Positions 33,021 through 41,354 of a stretch of 64,000 bases of DNA are shown here, piece by piece. The stretch's first letter is position 1, and each line of letters starts with the position of its first letter. The notes below the pieces were generated by a model. It did not search any database, had not been told where the DNA came from, and saw only the letters and a list, made by a program, of their open reading frames with translations. The position numbers were made by a program, and so were the translations under genes. Location of the stretch: positions 186,001-250,000 of the forward strand of contig CAZUHP010000001.1 in the NCBI GenBank assembly GCA_964620595.1, in the 5' to 3' direction. The DNA is from Desulfocarbo sp964620595. GTDB taxonomy: Bacteria; Desulfobacterota; Desulfarculia; Desulfarculales; Desulfarculaceae.

Positions 33021-33809
33021 CTACGGCTTCTCCTTTTTCGGCCCTTCGCCCAACAGGTCGAAGGTGAAGCCCTTGAAGTCCAGCTTGCGGTCCTTGAATT
33101 CTTCCTCGGGCAAGAGCCAGCGGCTGGCGTCCCGGGCGTCGAACACCAGCTCCACCCGGTTGTTCATGCGGCGGTGCTTGTAGCTGTCGTTGGGCACCAC
33201 CGGGTCGAAGCCGGCCAGGCCAAAGGCGGCCAGGCGCTGGGGGGCCACGCCCTGGGAGATCAGGTAGCGCACCACGGCCAGGGCCCGGTCGGCGCTGATG
33301 GCCCAGTTGTCCTTGCCGTCCAGGCGCTGGGAAGGCGCGCTGTCGGTGTGGCCGCGCACGCTGATGGGGTAGGCCCGGTCCTTGATGACCTGGGCCACTT
33401 TTTTCAGGAACTTCAATCCCTTGGGGCTTATCTTCTCCGAGTCGGGCTCGAACAGGAGCCAAGTGGGCATGACCGCGGTCTTCATGGTGCCCGAGCGCAG
33501 CAGCCGCACCTCGCCCTCCAGGCCCTCGGTCTGCACCAGGCCCCGGAGGGCCAGGTAGTCCTGGTCCACCGGGTTGATGGGCGCGGTGGCGCTCTTGGTG
33601 AGCTGGAGCACCGAGGGCATGGGGCTGGGCCCGCCGGGGGTGAAGCCGAAGGTGCCCACCAAGGACTCGAACACCGCCTTGACCCTGGCCTCCTCCACCT
33701 GGGACATGGAGTTGAGCAGGATGAAAAACGCCAGCAAAAGGATCATCAACGAGGTGTAGAGCACCACGATCCCTGGCGCTTCCGGCTCCTCTTGCTTGCG
33801 GCGGGCCAC
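33021..33809 (-). CDS. MotB-like protein without the ion-binding aspartate
   Basis: The 262-residue protein has the MotB plan: a basic N-terminus, one helix (IVVLYTSLMILLLAFFILLNSMSQVEE) and a C-terminal OmpA domain (ISVRGHTDSAPSQRLDGKDNWAISADRALAVVRYL, NNRVELVF). Aligned on LLLxFF, the essential Asp is replaced by Ser20, so it cannot conduct ions the way MotB does. It lies between motA and motB with 13- and 2-base gaps. It may help position the stator, form a mixed complex, or replace one B chain; no evidence decides between these. Confidence 0.85.
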   Translation of the reverse strand: MARRKQEEPEAPGIVVLYTSLMILLLAFFILLNSMSQVEEARVKAVFESLVGTFGFTPGGPSPMPSVLQLTKSATAPINPVDQDYLALRGLVQTEGLEGEVRLLRSGTMKTAVMPTWLLFEPDSEKISPKGLKFLKKVAQVIKDRAYPISVRGHTDSAPSQRLDGKDNWAISADRALAVVRYLISQGVAPQRLAAFGLAGFDPVVPNDSYKHRRMNNRVELVFDARDASRWLLPEEEFKDRKLDFKGFTFDLLGEGPKKEKP

Positions 33810-33822
33810 GGGTTCTGCCTCC

Positions 33823-34587
33823 CTACTTGAACACCGACTGGCGCATGGGCGGGGGCAGGAAGCTGTGCAGCTTCTGCTCGATTACCCGGGGGTTGTCGCC
33901 CCGGGCGATGCTCAGGATACCGTTGAGTATGATCTCCTTGATCATCACCTCCTCCTGGGAGCGGTTCCTGAGCTTGCCGCTCATGGGCAGAAACACCATG
34001 TTGGCCAGGACCGCGCCGTAGAAGGTGGTGATGATGGCCACGGCCATGGCCGGGCCGATGGTGGAGGGGTCGCTCATGCTGGCCAGCATCTGCACCAGGC
34101 CGATGAGGGTGCCGATCATGCCCAGGGCCGGGGCAAAGGTGCCCATAGTCATGAATATCTCGGCGCCCAGGCGGTGGCGCTCGGCCACATAGTCGATTTC
34201 CGTCTCCATTATCTCCTTGATATTATTGGGCTCCAGCCCGTCGATCGTGAGTTGGAGCCCTTTGGCCAAGAAGGGGTCGTCCACCTCTTTCAGGCTGCCT
34301 TCCAGGGCCAGGATCCCCTCGCGGCGGGCCTTGGTGGCGAACTCCACGAACTGGCTGATGATCTGGGGCATGCCCACCAGCTTGTGGAAGAACACGTGCT
34401 TGACGATGCCCACCAGCTTCAGCACGTCCCGCAAGGGATAGTTGATCAGGGTGACGCCGATGGTCCCACCCACCACGATGAGGATGCTGGGTATGTCGAT
34501 GAACATCAGGATGCTGCCGCCCAGGGTCATGGCGATCAAAACCAGGGCGAAGGCGCTGACGATTCCGATTATGGTGGCCAGGTCCAT
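33823..34587 (-). CDS. motA: Stator protein MotA
   Basis: The 254-residue protein has four membrane helices and the MotA signatures: RREGILALEGSLKEVDDPFLAKGLQLTIDG (rotor-facing charged loop), APALGMIGTLIGLVQML (channel proline) and GAVLANMVFLPMSGKL (second conserved proline). It is the first gene of the long stator/switch/export operon, about 31 bases from the predicted sigma-54 start. Confidence 0.97.
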   Translation of the reverse strand: MDLATIIGIVSAFALVLIAMTLGGSILMFIDIPSILIVVGGTIGVTLINYPLRDVLKLVGIVKHVFFHKLVGMPQIISQFVEFATKARREGILALEGSLKEVDDPFLAKGLQLTIDGLEPNNIKEIMETEIDYVAERHRLGAEIFMTMGTFAPALGMIGTLIGLVQMLASMSDPSTIGPAMAVAIITTFYGAVLANMVFLPMSGKLRNRSQEEVMIKEIILNGILSIARGDNPRVIEQKLHSFLPPPMRQSVFK

Positions 34588-34628
34588 GTGCCGCTCCTTG
34601 GCGTAGCCAACAAATCTCCCGATCAGTA

Positions 34629-34644
34629 GGCAAGGTGCGTGCCA
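34629..34644 (-). promoter_or_regulatory. Sigma-54 promoter of the motA-fliA operon
   Basis: The minus strand reads TGGCACG-N4-TTGCC, matching RpoN -24/-12 elements except the final base. The transcript start is predicted near 34618, about 31 bases before the motA ATG. If no internal promoter acts, it drives some 15 kb through to the DUF2802 gene. Confidence 0.88.
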
Positions 34645-34744
34645 GCCGGTCCCCGAGGGGTCCGTTATAATTTTTTACTAAAAAACGGCCTGTTAGGCAA
34701 TAAGAGCTGGCCGAGGGGGGCAAAAAAACCGGTCAATAATTTGA

Positions 34745-34775
34745 CGCCCCGGACCCTTGGCCGGGGTCCGGGGCG
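34745..34775. terminator. Strong hairpin between flgE and the motA promoter
   Basis: CGCCCCGGACCC (34745-34756), a seven-base loop, and GGGTCCGGGGCG (34764-34775) form a perfect twelve-pair stem 30 bases after the flgE stop. On the minus strand it is followed by TCAAATTATT, a weak T-run; on the + strand by CAGATTTT. It probably ends the fliK-flgD-flgE transcript. Confidence 0.7.
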
Positions 34776-34804
34776 CAGATTTTGCCGCGAAAAGGCCTTT
34801 GAGG

Positions 34805-37285
34805 CTAACGCTTCAGGTTGATCAGCTCGGCCAGCATCTGGTCGGTGGTGCTGATGGTGCGGCTGTTGGCCTGGAAGGCGCGCTGGTAGTTGATCATCTT
34901 CACGAATTCGTTGGCCAGGTCCACGTTGGACTGCTCCAGGGCGCCGGACTCCACCTTGCCCAGGCCGCCCTGGCCCGGCCGGTTGGACACCGGCTCGCCG
35001 GAGTTCAGGGTCTGGCGCCAGAGGTTGTCGCCGTTTCGCTCCAGGGCCGAGGGGTTGGCGAAGTTCACCAGCATCACCGCGCCCAGGGTGCGCAAGGTGC
35101 CGTTGCTGAACTGGCCGGTGATGAGGCCGGTCTTGTCGATGTCCAGGGACTGGAGGGAGCCCCGGGGCGAGCCGTCCTGGTACAGGTAGAAGGTCTCGCT
35201 GGCCCCGGCCGACTGGGTGCTGTTGCTGGTGCTGGTGGGGGTGAAGTCGAAGGTGATGGTCTGGGGCTCGGTGGAGCCGTAGTCGGTGGCGCCGGGGATG
35301 TCCGACTCCCAGCCGAAGGTGATGTCCCGGTGGCCGTTGGTCTCGGTGCCGGTGGCGGCGTGGCCGTCGTTGGCATAGGTGTCCTGGGTCCAGGTGTCGA
35401 AGTTGAGGCTCAGGCCGTCGCCCAGGGTGTTGGAGGAGGCGATGCTGATCTTGGCGTCCGAGTAGTTGGTGGTGGCCGGCGGGGTGCGGCGGGCCAGTTG
35501 GATGGTGTAGCCGCCACTACCGTTGTGGCTCACGTTGGCCAGGATGTCCGAGCCGGTGCCGGAACCGGTGCCAGTGCCGTCCATGCCGCCGTCGAAGCCG
35601 CTGCCCGAAAAGCGCAGGTCGCCGTCCTCGGTGCTGGCGCTGATGGTGACGCTGTTGCCCGACTTGCCGTCGATGTCGGTGCCGCTGGCGGTGAGCAGGA
35701 TGCTGCCGTCGGTGTCGCCGCCCACGGCGGTGCCCGAGTAGGTCACGGTGAGCTGTTCGTTGGCCGGCAGCACCGCGTTGATGGCCGCGGTTATGGCGGC
35801 CAGGGTGGAGCCAGGGGGCAGGGCGGCGGTGGTATAGGTGCCCGTGCCGGTGGTGACGCTTATGGTGCGGGCGGCGCCCCAGGCCGCGGAGTCCACCCAC
35901 ATGGACACCGTGGCGTTCATGCCGTTGTCGATGGCGTTTTCCAGGTCCTGCATGGAGGCGCCGGTCACCGCCAGGTCGGTGGATGCGCCGGCCGGGGTGA
36001 CGCTCACCGCAAAGGGGTTGGAGGCGTCGCCGTAGATCCGCACCGTGGTGCCGTTGGCCACGGCCCAGTAGCCCCGGCCCTCGGCGAGCTGATTGATGGT
36101 GTTGGCCAGCTCGTCGGCCGCGCCCGCGGCGGTGGCCTGGGTCAGGGTGATGGGGGTGGTGGTGCCGATGGTGATGACGTCGCCGTTGTGGGTGTTGTTG
36201 GTGAAGGCGATGTCCACCCAGCTCTTGAACACCTGCTGGCCGGTGGTGTTGGTGGTGTCCTCGTTGCCGTCGGAATCCACCGGGGTGTAGGTCAGGGACT
36301 CACCGATGCGGTTGCTCACGTAGGCCTGGGATGCACTGTAGGGCGCGGTGCTGTCAGTGACCGTGGCCGCGGCGGTGAAGCTGTCCACCGCCGGGTCCAG
36401 CTCGGTGCTGGTTCCCACCAGGTGCCCGTTGGTGTCGAAATGCAGGAAGAAGGTGTTGGAGTACTGGGTGGACGGGGCGGGGGTGGGCAGCACGCCCTGG
36501 TCGGTGTCGTAGATGTTGGCCTGGGTGAAGGTTCCGTCCGCGGTTTCGTAGACGCTGCACTTCCAGATGCCGGTGATGGTGCTGCTGGTGCTGGGCTGGG
36601 CGCCGGTGTAGCTGCTGGCGTCCAGGCGCTGGAAGAACAGGGCCAGGTCGTGGGCGATGCCCAGCGAGTCGTAGGTGCGCACCGTGGTGAGGTAGTTGTA
36701 GGTGCTCTGGTCCGTGGGGTCGATGGGCTGGCTCTGGTCGTGGTAGGAGTCGTCCTCGGCGTTCAGGTTCACGCTCACATCCACCTGGGTGGTGGCGATG
36801 GCGTCGGCCTGCATGGAGAGGATCTGGATGTCCTCCACGATCTGCTGCAGGTTGCCGTCGGAGTCCACGTTGAGCCCCCGCAGGCGCAGGCCGTTGGGGT
36901 TGACCAGGTAGCCCTCCTTGTCCAGGATGAACTGGCCGGCCCGGGTGTAGTAGTAGCCCTCGGTGCCGCCGGTCACGGTGCTGGGGTTGGATACCTCGAA
37001 GAAGCCCTTGCCGTTGATGGCCAGGTCGGTGGGGATGTCGGTGCTCTCGAAGGCACCCTGGGTCATCAGGTTCTGCAGGTTCAGGACCCGGGCGCCGGTG
37101 CCCACCTGCTTGACCACCGTGCCGCCCACGGTGAGCGAGTGCACCATGATGTCGCCGAAGTTGGTGCGCGTGGATTTGTAGGCGTGCGTGTTGAGGTTGG
37201 CGATGTTGTCAGCCACGCTCGAAAGCGCCCGCCCGTGCACGTTCAGGCCGGTCACTCCGGAGTACATTGCGGTTAGCATTCCCAT
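34805..37285 (-). CDS. flgE: Flagellar hook protein FlgE, enlarged
   Basis: The 826-residue protein has the hook N-terminus (MYSGVTGLNVHGRALSSVADNIANLNTHAYKSTRTNF) and C-terminus (GALEQSNVDLANEFVKMINYQRAFQANSRTISTTDQMLAELINLKR). It is about twice the E. coli length (402). The middle (about 330-640) is Thr/Ser/Gly/Asp-rich, beta-type, with a GTGTGSGTGS run at about 568-577, and should form extra outer domains of the hook. It is the last gene of the fliK-flgD-flgE operon; ATG at 37285 or 37279 both fit. Confidence 0.95.
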   Translation of the reverse strand: MGMLTAMYSGVTGLNVHGRALSSVADNIANLNTHAYKSTRTNFGDIMVHSLTVGGTVVKQVGTGARVLNLQNLMTQGAFESTDIPTDLAINGKGFFEVSNPSTVTGGTEGYYYTRAGQFILDKEGYLVNPNGLRLRGLNVDSDGNLQQIVEDIQILSMQADAIATTQVDVSVNLNAEDDSYHDQSQPIDPTDQSTYNYLTTVRTYDSLGIAHDLALFFQRLDASSYTGAQPSTSSTITGIWKCSVYETADGTFTQANIYDTDQGVLPTPAPSTQYSNTFFLHFDTNGHLVGTSTELDPAVDSFTAAATVTDSTAPYSASQAYVSNRIGESLTYTPVDSDGNEDTTNTTGQQVFKSWVDIAFTNNTHNGDVITIGTTTPITLTQATAAGAADELANTINQLAEGRGYWAVANGTTVRIYGDASNPFAVSVTPAGASTDLAVTGASMQDLENAIDNGMNATVSMWVDSAAWGAARTISVTTGTGTYTTAALPPGSTLAAITAAINAVLPANEQLTVTYSGTAVGGDTDGSILLTASGTDIDGKSGNSVTISASTEDGDLRFSGSGFDGGMDGTGTGSGTGSDILANVSHNGSGGYTIQLARRTPPATTNYSDAKISIASSNTLGDGLSLNFDTWTQDTYANDGHAATGTETNGHRDITFGWESDIPGATDYGSTEPQTITFDFTPTSTSNSTQSAGASETFYLYQDGSPRGSLQSLDIDKTGLITGQFSNGTLRTLGAVMLVNFANPSALERNGDNLWRQTLNSGEPVSNRPGQGGLGKVESGALEQSNVDLANEFVKMINYQRAFQANSRTISTTDQMLAELINLKR

Positions 37286-37357
37286 GGCGGCTACTCCTTG
37301 ATCGGTTCTTCAGCCAGCCGTCCCCCCGATGAAGGTCCGGCGTCCGTTAGGTTCCTC

Positions 37358-38197
37358 CTACAAAAGGGCGGCAGCCAGCCCGCCCAGGGAGATCAGGCTC
37401 TTCAAGATGCTCCCGGTGTCCGAGGCCTCCCCGCCGCTGTCGGCGGAGGCGGAGCGGTTCGTCGGAACCGCCGCGTTGGCCGGGGTGAATTCGCTCACCT
37501 GGCTCTGGGCCTGTTGGGGCGCGGGCGGCTGGCGCACGGCCAGCACGTCCTTGAGGGGCAGGGCCGCCTCGCCCAGGAGCAGGTAGCTGGTGCCGTCGGC
37601 TCCCTTCTGGTAGCCGGTGACCAGGCCGGTCACGGTCTGGTCGCTCACCTCCACCGGGTTGCCCCGGCTGTCGGTGGCCGAGATGGTGATCTTGTACACC
37701 CCGTCGGGCACGGCCTGGCCGTAGGTGGTCTTGCCGTCCCACTGGAACTCCTGGGCCCCCGCCTGTTGGCGGCCCAGGGGTATCTCGGCCACCTTGCTTC
37801 CGCTCTCGTCGGTGACCACCACCATCACCTCGGCGTCCTTCTTCAGGGTGTAGCCCACCGCGCCCACGTGGCCCTGGCTCACCGGCAGCATGTCCCCGGC
37901 CAGGGTCACCTCCTTGCCCAGGTAGCTCAGGATGGTGGTCTGCTCCATGGTCTGCTTCAGGGAATCCATGGTTTCCATGGACTTGGCTATCTTGGTGAGC
38001 TGCTCCAGGCTGCTGAAGGTGGCCAACTGGGCGGTGTACTCGGTGTTGTCCATGGGGTCCAGGGGGTTCTGGTTGGTCACCTGGGCCATGAACATCTTGA
38101 GGAAGGCGTCCTGCCCCAAGGCCTTCTTGGTCGCCTCGGTCACCGGCGGCGCGGCCGCCTTCTCCGACGTGGAGCCTGCATACAGGGGAGATATCAC
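37358..38197 (-). CDS. flgD: Hook cap protein FlgD
   Basis: The 279-residue protein has the FlgD N-terminal region (LGQDAFLKMFMAQVTNQNPLDPMDNTEYTAQLATFSSLEQL) and a C-terminal FlgD-Ig domain (AGAQEFQWDGKTTYGQAVPDGVYKITISATDSRG). It is the scaffold for hook assembly. The last 75 residues (Ala/Pro/Gln-rich) are an unusual tail. It lies between fliK and flgE. Confidence 0.95.
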   Translation of the reverse strand: MISPLYAGSTSEKAAAPPVTEATKKALGQDAFLKMFMAQVTNQNPLDPMDNTEYTAQLATFSSLEQLTKIAKSMETMDSLKQTMEQTTILSYLGKEVTLAGDMLPVSQGHVGAVGYTLKKDAEVMVVVTDESGSKVAEIPLGRQQAGAQEFQWDGKTTYGQAVPDGVYKITISATDSRGNPVEVSDQTVTGLVTGYQKGADGTSYLLLGEAALPLKDVLAVRQPPAPQQAQSQVSEFTPANAAVPTNRSASADSGGEASDTGSILKSLISLGGLAAALL

Positions 38198-38213
38198 CTC
38201 TAGGCCTCCTGGT

Positions 38214-39923
38214 TCAGGCGAAAAGATTTACCCGGCCGTTGGCGCCGGCCAACCCGGCGGCCAAGGGGGTGATTTCGTCTTCCTCGGTTTCCAGGGCGGC
38301 GGTGCCACCCCGGGAGCCGGGCCGGCGGCGTCCGTCGCCGCCCTGCTCGTTGCCCCGGGCCTCGCGGCGCTCGGCGTCGGGGCTGATCACCACCTCCAGG
38401 CGCTCGGGCTTGAGGCCCTGCTGGGCCAGCTGCTGCTTGAGGTCCTGGAGGCCCACCTCCAGGGCGTGCTTGGCCGCGGAGGTCTCGGCTATCAAGGTAG
38501 CCTTGAGCACCCCCTCCCGCAGGGTGAGCTTCACCGTGAGCTCGCCCAGGGCCGGCGGCTTCAGGGCCAGGCGGAGCTGGCTGAGGTTGCCCTTGGCCAT
38601 CTGGGCGATCTGGTTGCTCACCTGGCGCACCACCTGGGCGGGCAGGGAGCCGCGGACCGCCGCGGCCCGGCCCGCGCCCGCCGGCCGCGCCTCCAGCGCC
38701 GCGGCGGCCAGGCTGGCCCGGAAAGAAGGCTCCTTGGGGGCCGCGCCCTTGGCAGGGGCGGCAGGAGCGGCCTTGGCGCCGGCGAGGTTGCCGCGGGCCT
38801 GGGCATGGCCCTGGTTCTGGCCGCGGGTGTGGCCCTTGGCTTCGGGCTCCGGCTCGGTGGCGCGCGCGGCCTGGGTCTCCACCTGCTCCTTAACCAGGCG
38901 GATCAGCTCCTTTTGCGCCTCCTTGTCCTGGAGGGGCTTGGCCTGCTGGTGCTGGAGGGGCTTGGCCTGCATCTCCGCCTTTTGCAGGATCTGCATGACC
39001 TGGGCCTTCAGGCGCTCGGCGTCCGGCGCCGGCTCCTGGCCCTGGCCGGCGATCTTCAGCTTCTGGGCCAGCGCTTGCAGGGCGCCCTTCACCCGCTGGT
39101 CCTGGCGGGCGGCGGCGTGTTCCAAAAGCGCCAGCAGGGCCTGGGGATGGGTGCGGCCCTGGCCGTCGGTGGCCTTGGCCAGGAGGGTGTCGACCTCCCG
39201 GGCCTTGAGCCCCAGGCGCGTCAGCAGGTCGCGCAGCAGGTCCTGGTCCACCTCGGTGGCGCCTCCCCGGGCTGCTTGCAGCTCCATGGCCCGGGCCACC
39301 AGCTTGGGCAGCCCGCTCACCACCAGGTACTCCCCCCGCCGGGGCAGGGATTCCAGGAAGCGGCGCACCTCGCCGTCAGGCAGCCCCAGTTCCTTGAGCA
39401 CCTGCATGAGGAGCGGCTTGTCCTCGGCCTTCAAAAGGAACACCGGCCCCTTGTCCGGCGTGTATTGCTCCATGACGCCGAACAGGACACCCAGGTTCAC
39501 GGTGCCGTCCTTCTTGGAGGCCCGCGCGATCATCTCCTGGGCGTCCTCGCGGCTGTAGCCCGACATGACCAGGACTTCCTCCAGCTTGTCCCGGTCCTGG
39601 GCCGCCACCTCGAAGCGCGTCAAGGGCTGCCCCGTGGCCTCCAGGCTTTTCTTCAGGCGCTGGATGGGCCGCAGCGGCGACTCCGGCCGGGCGCTTGCCA
39701 GGGCCTGCCCTGCGGCCGGCGGCGCCGAGGGGTCGGCCGGGCCGGCGGCCAGTGGGGAGCGCGCGGGGTGCGGCCCCACCGCAGCCAAGGGCTCGGCCAT
39801 CTCTCTCTGGTTGAGTTGGGCGAAAAGCATTTCAAAAAGCCCGGCCGCGGCTCCGTCCTTCTGCTGCTTGCCGGTGCCGCTCACCAGGCCAGATACGTCC
39901 CAATCCATGGACACAGGCTTCAC
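38214..39923 (-). CDS. fliK: Hook-length control protein FliK
   Basis: From GTG 39923 the product has 569 residues. The C-terminal domain (LPAQVVRQVSNQIAQMAKGNLSQLRLALKPPALGELTVKLTLREGVLKATL, then ALEVGLQDLKQQLAQQGLKPERLEVVI) is the FliK substrate-switch domain, and the rest is an Ala/Gln/Lys-rich ruler. Three in-frame starts are possible: ATG 39986 lies upstream of the predicted transcript start (about 39956) and is excluded; ATG 39941 has no good ribosome site; GTG 39923 has AAGGAGG 5-6 bases before it. FliK measures the hook and triggers the FlhB switch. Confidence 0.88.
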   Translation of the reverse strand: MKPVSMDWDVSGLVSGTGKQQKDGAAAGLFEMLFAQLNQREMAEPLAAVGPHPARSPLAAGPADPSAPPAAGQALASARPESPLRPIQRLKKSLEATGQPLTRFEVAAQDRDKLEEVLVMSGYSREDAQEMIARASKKDGTVNLGVLFGVMEQYTPDKGPVFLLKAEDKPLLMQVLKELGLPDGEVRRFLESLPRRGEYLVVSGLPKLVARAMELQAARGGATEVDQDLLRDLLTRLGLKAREVDTLLAKATDGQGRTHPQALLALLEHAAARQDQRVKGALQALAQKLKIAGQGQEPAPDAERLKAQVMQILQKAEMQAKPLQHQQAKPLQDKEAQKELIRLVKEQVETQAARATEPEPEAKGHTRGQNQGHAQARGNLAGAKAAPAAPAKGAAPKEPSFRASLAAAALEARPAGAGRAAAVRGSLPAQVVRQVSNQIAQMAKGNLSQLRLALKPPALGELTVKLTLREGVLKATLIAETSAAKHALEVGLQDLKQQLAQQGLKPERLEVVISPDAERREARGNEQGGDGRRRPGSRGGTAALETEEDEITPLAAGLAGANGRVNLFA

Positions 39924-39966
39924 GTGCTCCTCCTTGAGCATCCGAACTCTCGCTGGCCCCAGGATA

Positions 39967-39982
39967 AGCAAGCCCAGTGCCA
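39967..39982 (-). promoter_or_regulatory. Sigma-54 promoter of the fliK-flgD-flgE operon
   Basis: The minus strand reads TGGCAC-N5-TTGCT, an RpoN consensus. The transcript start is predicted near 39956, 33 bases before GTG 39923. It is the fourth such site in the window. Confidence 0.88.
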
Positions 39983-40128
39983 GCAAGGGACCTATGTCTG
40001 AAAATCACCTTGTGTCGCGGGTTTATCCGCTGAGAGCTTGCGGGGGACTACGGCGGAGGAGGCAGGATTTGCCATCCCGGAGCGCGGGGGCGGAAGCAGT
40101 TTTTGCCGGGAGGGCCGCCCAAGAGGGA

Positions 40129-40154
40129 CCCGCGGCGCATGCTCGAGCCGCGGG
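40129..40154. terminator. Possible hairpin after the DUF1285 gene
   Basis: CCCGCGGC (40129-40136) and GCCGCGGG (40147-40154) form an eight-pair stem with a ten-base loop, 70 bases downstream of the DUF1285 stop. No T-run follows, so its role is uncertain. The rest of the 40001-40223 gap shows nothing else I can name. Confidence 0.3.
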
Positions 40155-40223
40155 CCCCGGAGGGAGGAGGGTGGGGGGTTGGCAGGCCTTCAATGTATTG
40201 ATCGGCTGCCGCGGCCCGGGGCT

Positions 40224-40724
40224 TTAGGACTTTTTGGGCTCGCCCAGGGGCAACGGGTGGTGCCGGCCGTCCACCACCAGCGCGAAGCCGTCTCCCTCGG
40301 GCTGGATGTACTGGGCCAGTTGGTAGTAGGCCGGCCGGGCGAAGCGGGCCGGAAAGGCGCCGCCCTTCACCCGGCAGTAGAGCATCTGGTTCTGGCCCAG
40401 CCACACCCCGGCGGGAGGCACCTCCTCCCAGGTGTCGTCATTGAGCCGTACCTTGAGCACCCCGCCGGCCACGTCCACCCGGCGCACCACGAAAAAGGTG
40501 TCCGCCACCTCCAGTTCGCAGGTCTTGCCGTCCACCCGCAGCAGGTAGCGGCCGTCCTCCAGGCACACCGAGGCGAACACCTCCTCCAGCACCTTGGGGT
40601 GCACCAGGGGGGCGCCGTTGTGGCTGAGTTCGCCCTCGGTGTTCACCTGTATCTGGCAGGGAGGGTACTTGCCCTGCCAATCCTTGGGCATGAATTTTTC
40701 CAGGTCCAGGTTGTCGGCGCTCAT
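40224..40724 (-). CDS. DUF1285 family protein
   Basis: The 166-residue product has the DUF1285 pattern: CQIQVNTEGELSHNGAPLVHPKVLEEVFASVCLEDGRYLLRV, then CELEVADTFFVVRRVDV and a C-terminal part ending PEGDGFALVVDGRHHPLPLGEPKKS. Family members are soluble beta proteins of about 160-190 residues with no known function. I chose ATG 40724 because the family begins near there; an in-frame ATG at 40808 would run through a tandem repeat and add 28 Pro-rich residues. Confidence 0.7.
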   Translation of the reverse strand: MSADNLDLEKFMPKDWQGKYPPCQIQVNTEGELSHNGAPLVHPKVLEEVFASVCLEDGRYLLRVDGKTCELEVADTFFVVRRVDVAGGVLKVRLNDDTWEEVPPAGVWLGQNQMLYCRVKGGAFPARFARPAYYQLAQYIQPEGDGFALVVDGRHHPLPLGEPKKS

Positions 40725-40748
40725 GGTGTTGCACCCTTGCCGCGGGGT

Positions 40749-40793
40749 GGGGGCGTTCCCAGGGGGGCGTTTTCCCAGGGGGCGTTCCCCTGG
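40749..40793. repeat. Three tandem GGGGGCGTTCCCA units upstream of the DUF1285 gene
   Basis: Units at 40749-40761 (GGGGGCGTTCCCA), 40763-40777 (with two extra T) and 40778-40790 (GGGGGCGTTCCCC) lie 25-69 bases before the DUF1285 ATG. Each has a G-run facing a C-run, giving weak dyad symmetry, so the cluster could be an operator or a leader structure. It differs from the GGCGACGGG family. Confidence 0.7.
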
Positions 40794-40828
40794 CGGCGGT
40801 GAATACATATCAAAGTCAGGCAGTCAAA

Positions 40829-40848
40829 GGGGTGCCTCCCGGCACCCC
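40829..40848. terminator. Hairpin between the FmdB gene and the DUF1285 gene
   Basis: GGGGTGCC (40829-40836), four-base loop, GGCACCCC (40841-40848) is a perfect eight-pair stem, followed on the minus strand by TTTGACTG. It may end the Mrp-FmdB transcript. The 40725-41051 gap otherwise contains only the two repeats. Confidence 0.5.
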
Positions 40849-40960
40849 CTGGCTTTATAGCATGGCAGGGCCCGCAAGTAAAATCAGGCCGGCCCCGGCG
40901 GGTTGCCGCCCCCCAGCGCATACAGGAACGGCGGGCGCGGGGAGCGCCTCTCGACTTGCT

Positions 40961-41046
40961 CCCCCGCCCCCCCGTCGCCCCCCGTCGCCCCCCGTCGCCG
41001 CCCCCCGTCGCCGCCCCCGTCCCCCCCCGTCGCCGCCCGTCGTCCT
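40961..41046. repeat. CCCCGTCGCC tandem repeat after the FmdB gene
   Basis: On the + strand it has about seven units of the CCCCGTCGCC type (reverse complement of GGCGACGGG), some with an extra CCG. It ends five bases before the stop codon of the minus-strand FmdB gene, so it lies in that gene's 3' region. Confidence 0.85.
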
Positions 41047-41051
41047 CCGGC

Positions 41052-41306
41052 TCAGAGGCCCGCCTTGCCGCAGCAGGAGCCCGGACCCTGGCAGCCCGCC
41101 TCCTGGGGGCTGGAGCCGCAGCAGGAATGATCGCCCGGGCCGGGCACGGCCTGGCGCTCCCGGCCGGTGAGGCTGCTGGGGGTGGACATGAGCCGCTCGG
41201 TGCGGTTGCTGCCGCACTGGGGGCAGCAGAGTTCCTGGTCGCTGTGGAACACCAGCACTTCGCCGCTATGGCCGCAATCGAGGCACTTGATCTCGTAGAT
41301 GGGCAT
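41052..41306 (-). CDS. FmdB-type zinc ribbon protein
   Basis: The 84-residue protein starts MPIYEIKCLDCGHSGEVLV and has a second pair CCPQCGSN, giving the CxxC-CxxC zinc ribbon of FmdB-like proteins. The C-terminus has a further Cys cluster (HSCCGSSPQEAGC, SCCGKAGL) that could bind metal. Role unknown; the name comes from a formamidase regulator. It lies 48 bases after the Mrp gene, so a shared metal or Fe-S theme is possible. Confidence 0.8.
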   Translation of the reverse strand: MPIYEIKCLDCGHSGEVLVFHSDQELCCPQCGSNRTERLMSTPSSLTGRERQAVPGPGDHSCCGSSPQEAGCQGPGSCCGKAGL

Positions 41307-41354
41307 GGCGTCTTCTCCCTGTGGGCCCGGCCGGGGGGCCGGGGTGTGTGCGGG

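Noticed and set aside
32284..33462. MotB frame extended upstream to a 392-residue protein
   Set aside because: The extension overlaps the motB-like gene out of frame and is low-complexity; ATG 33018 gives the normal MotB N-terminus.
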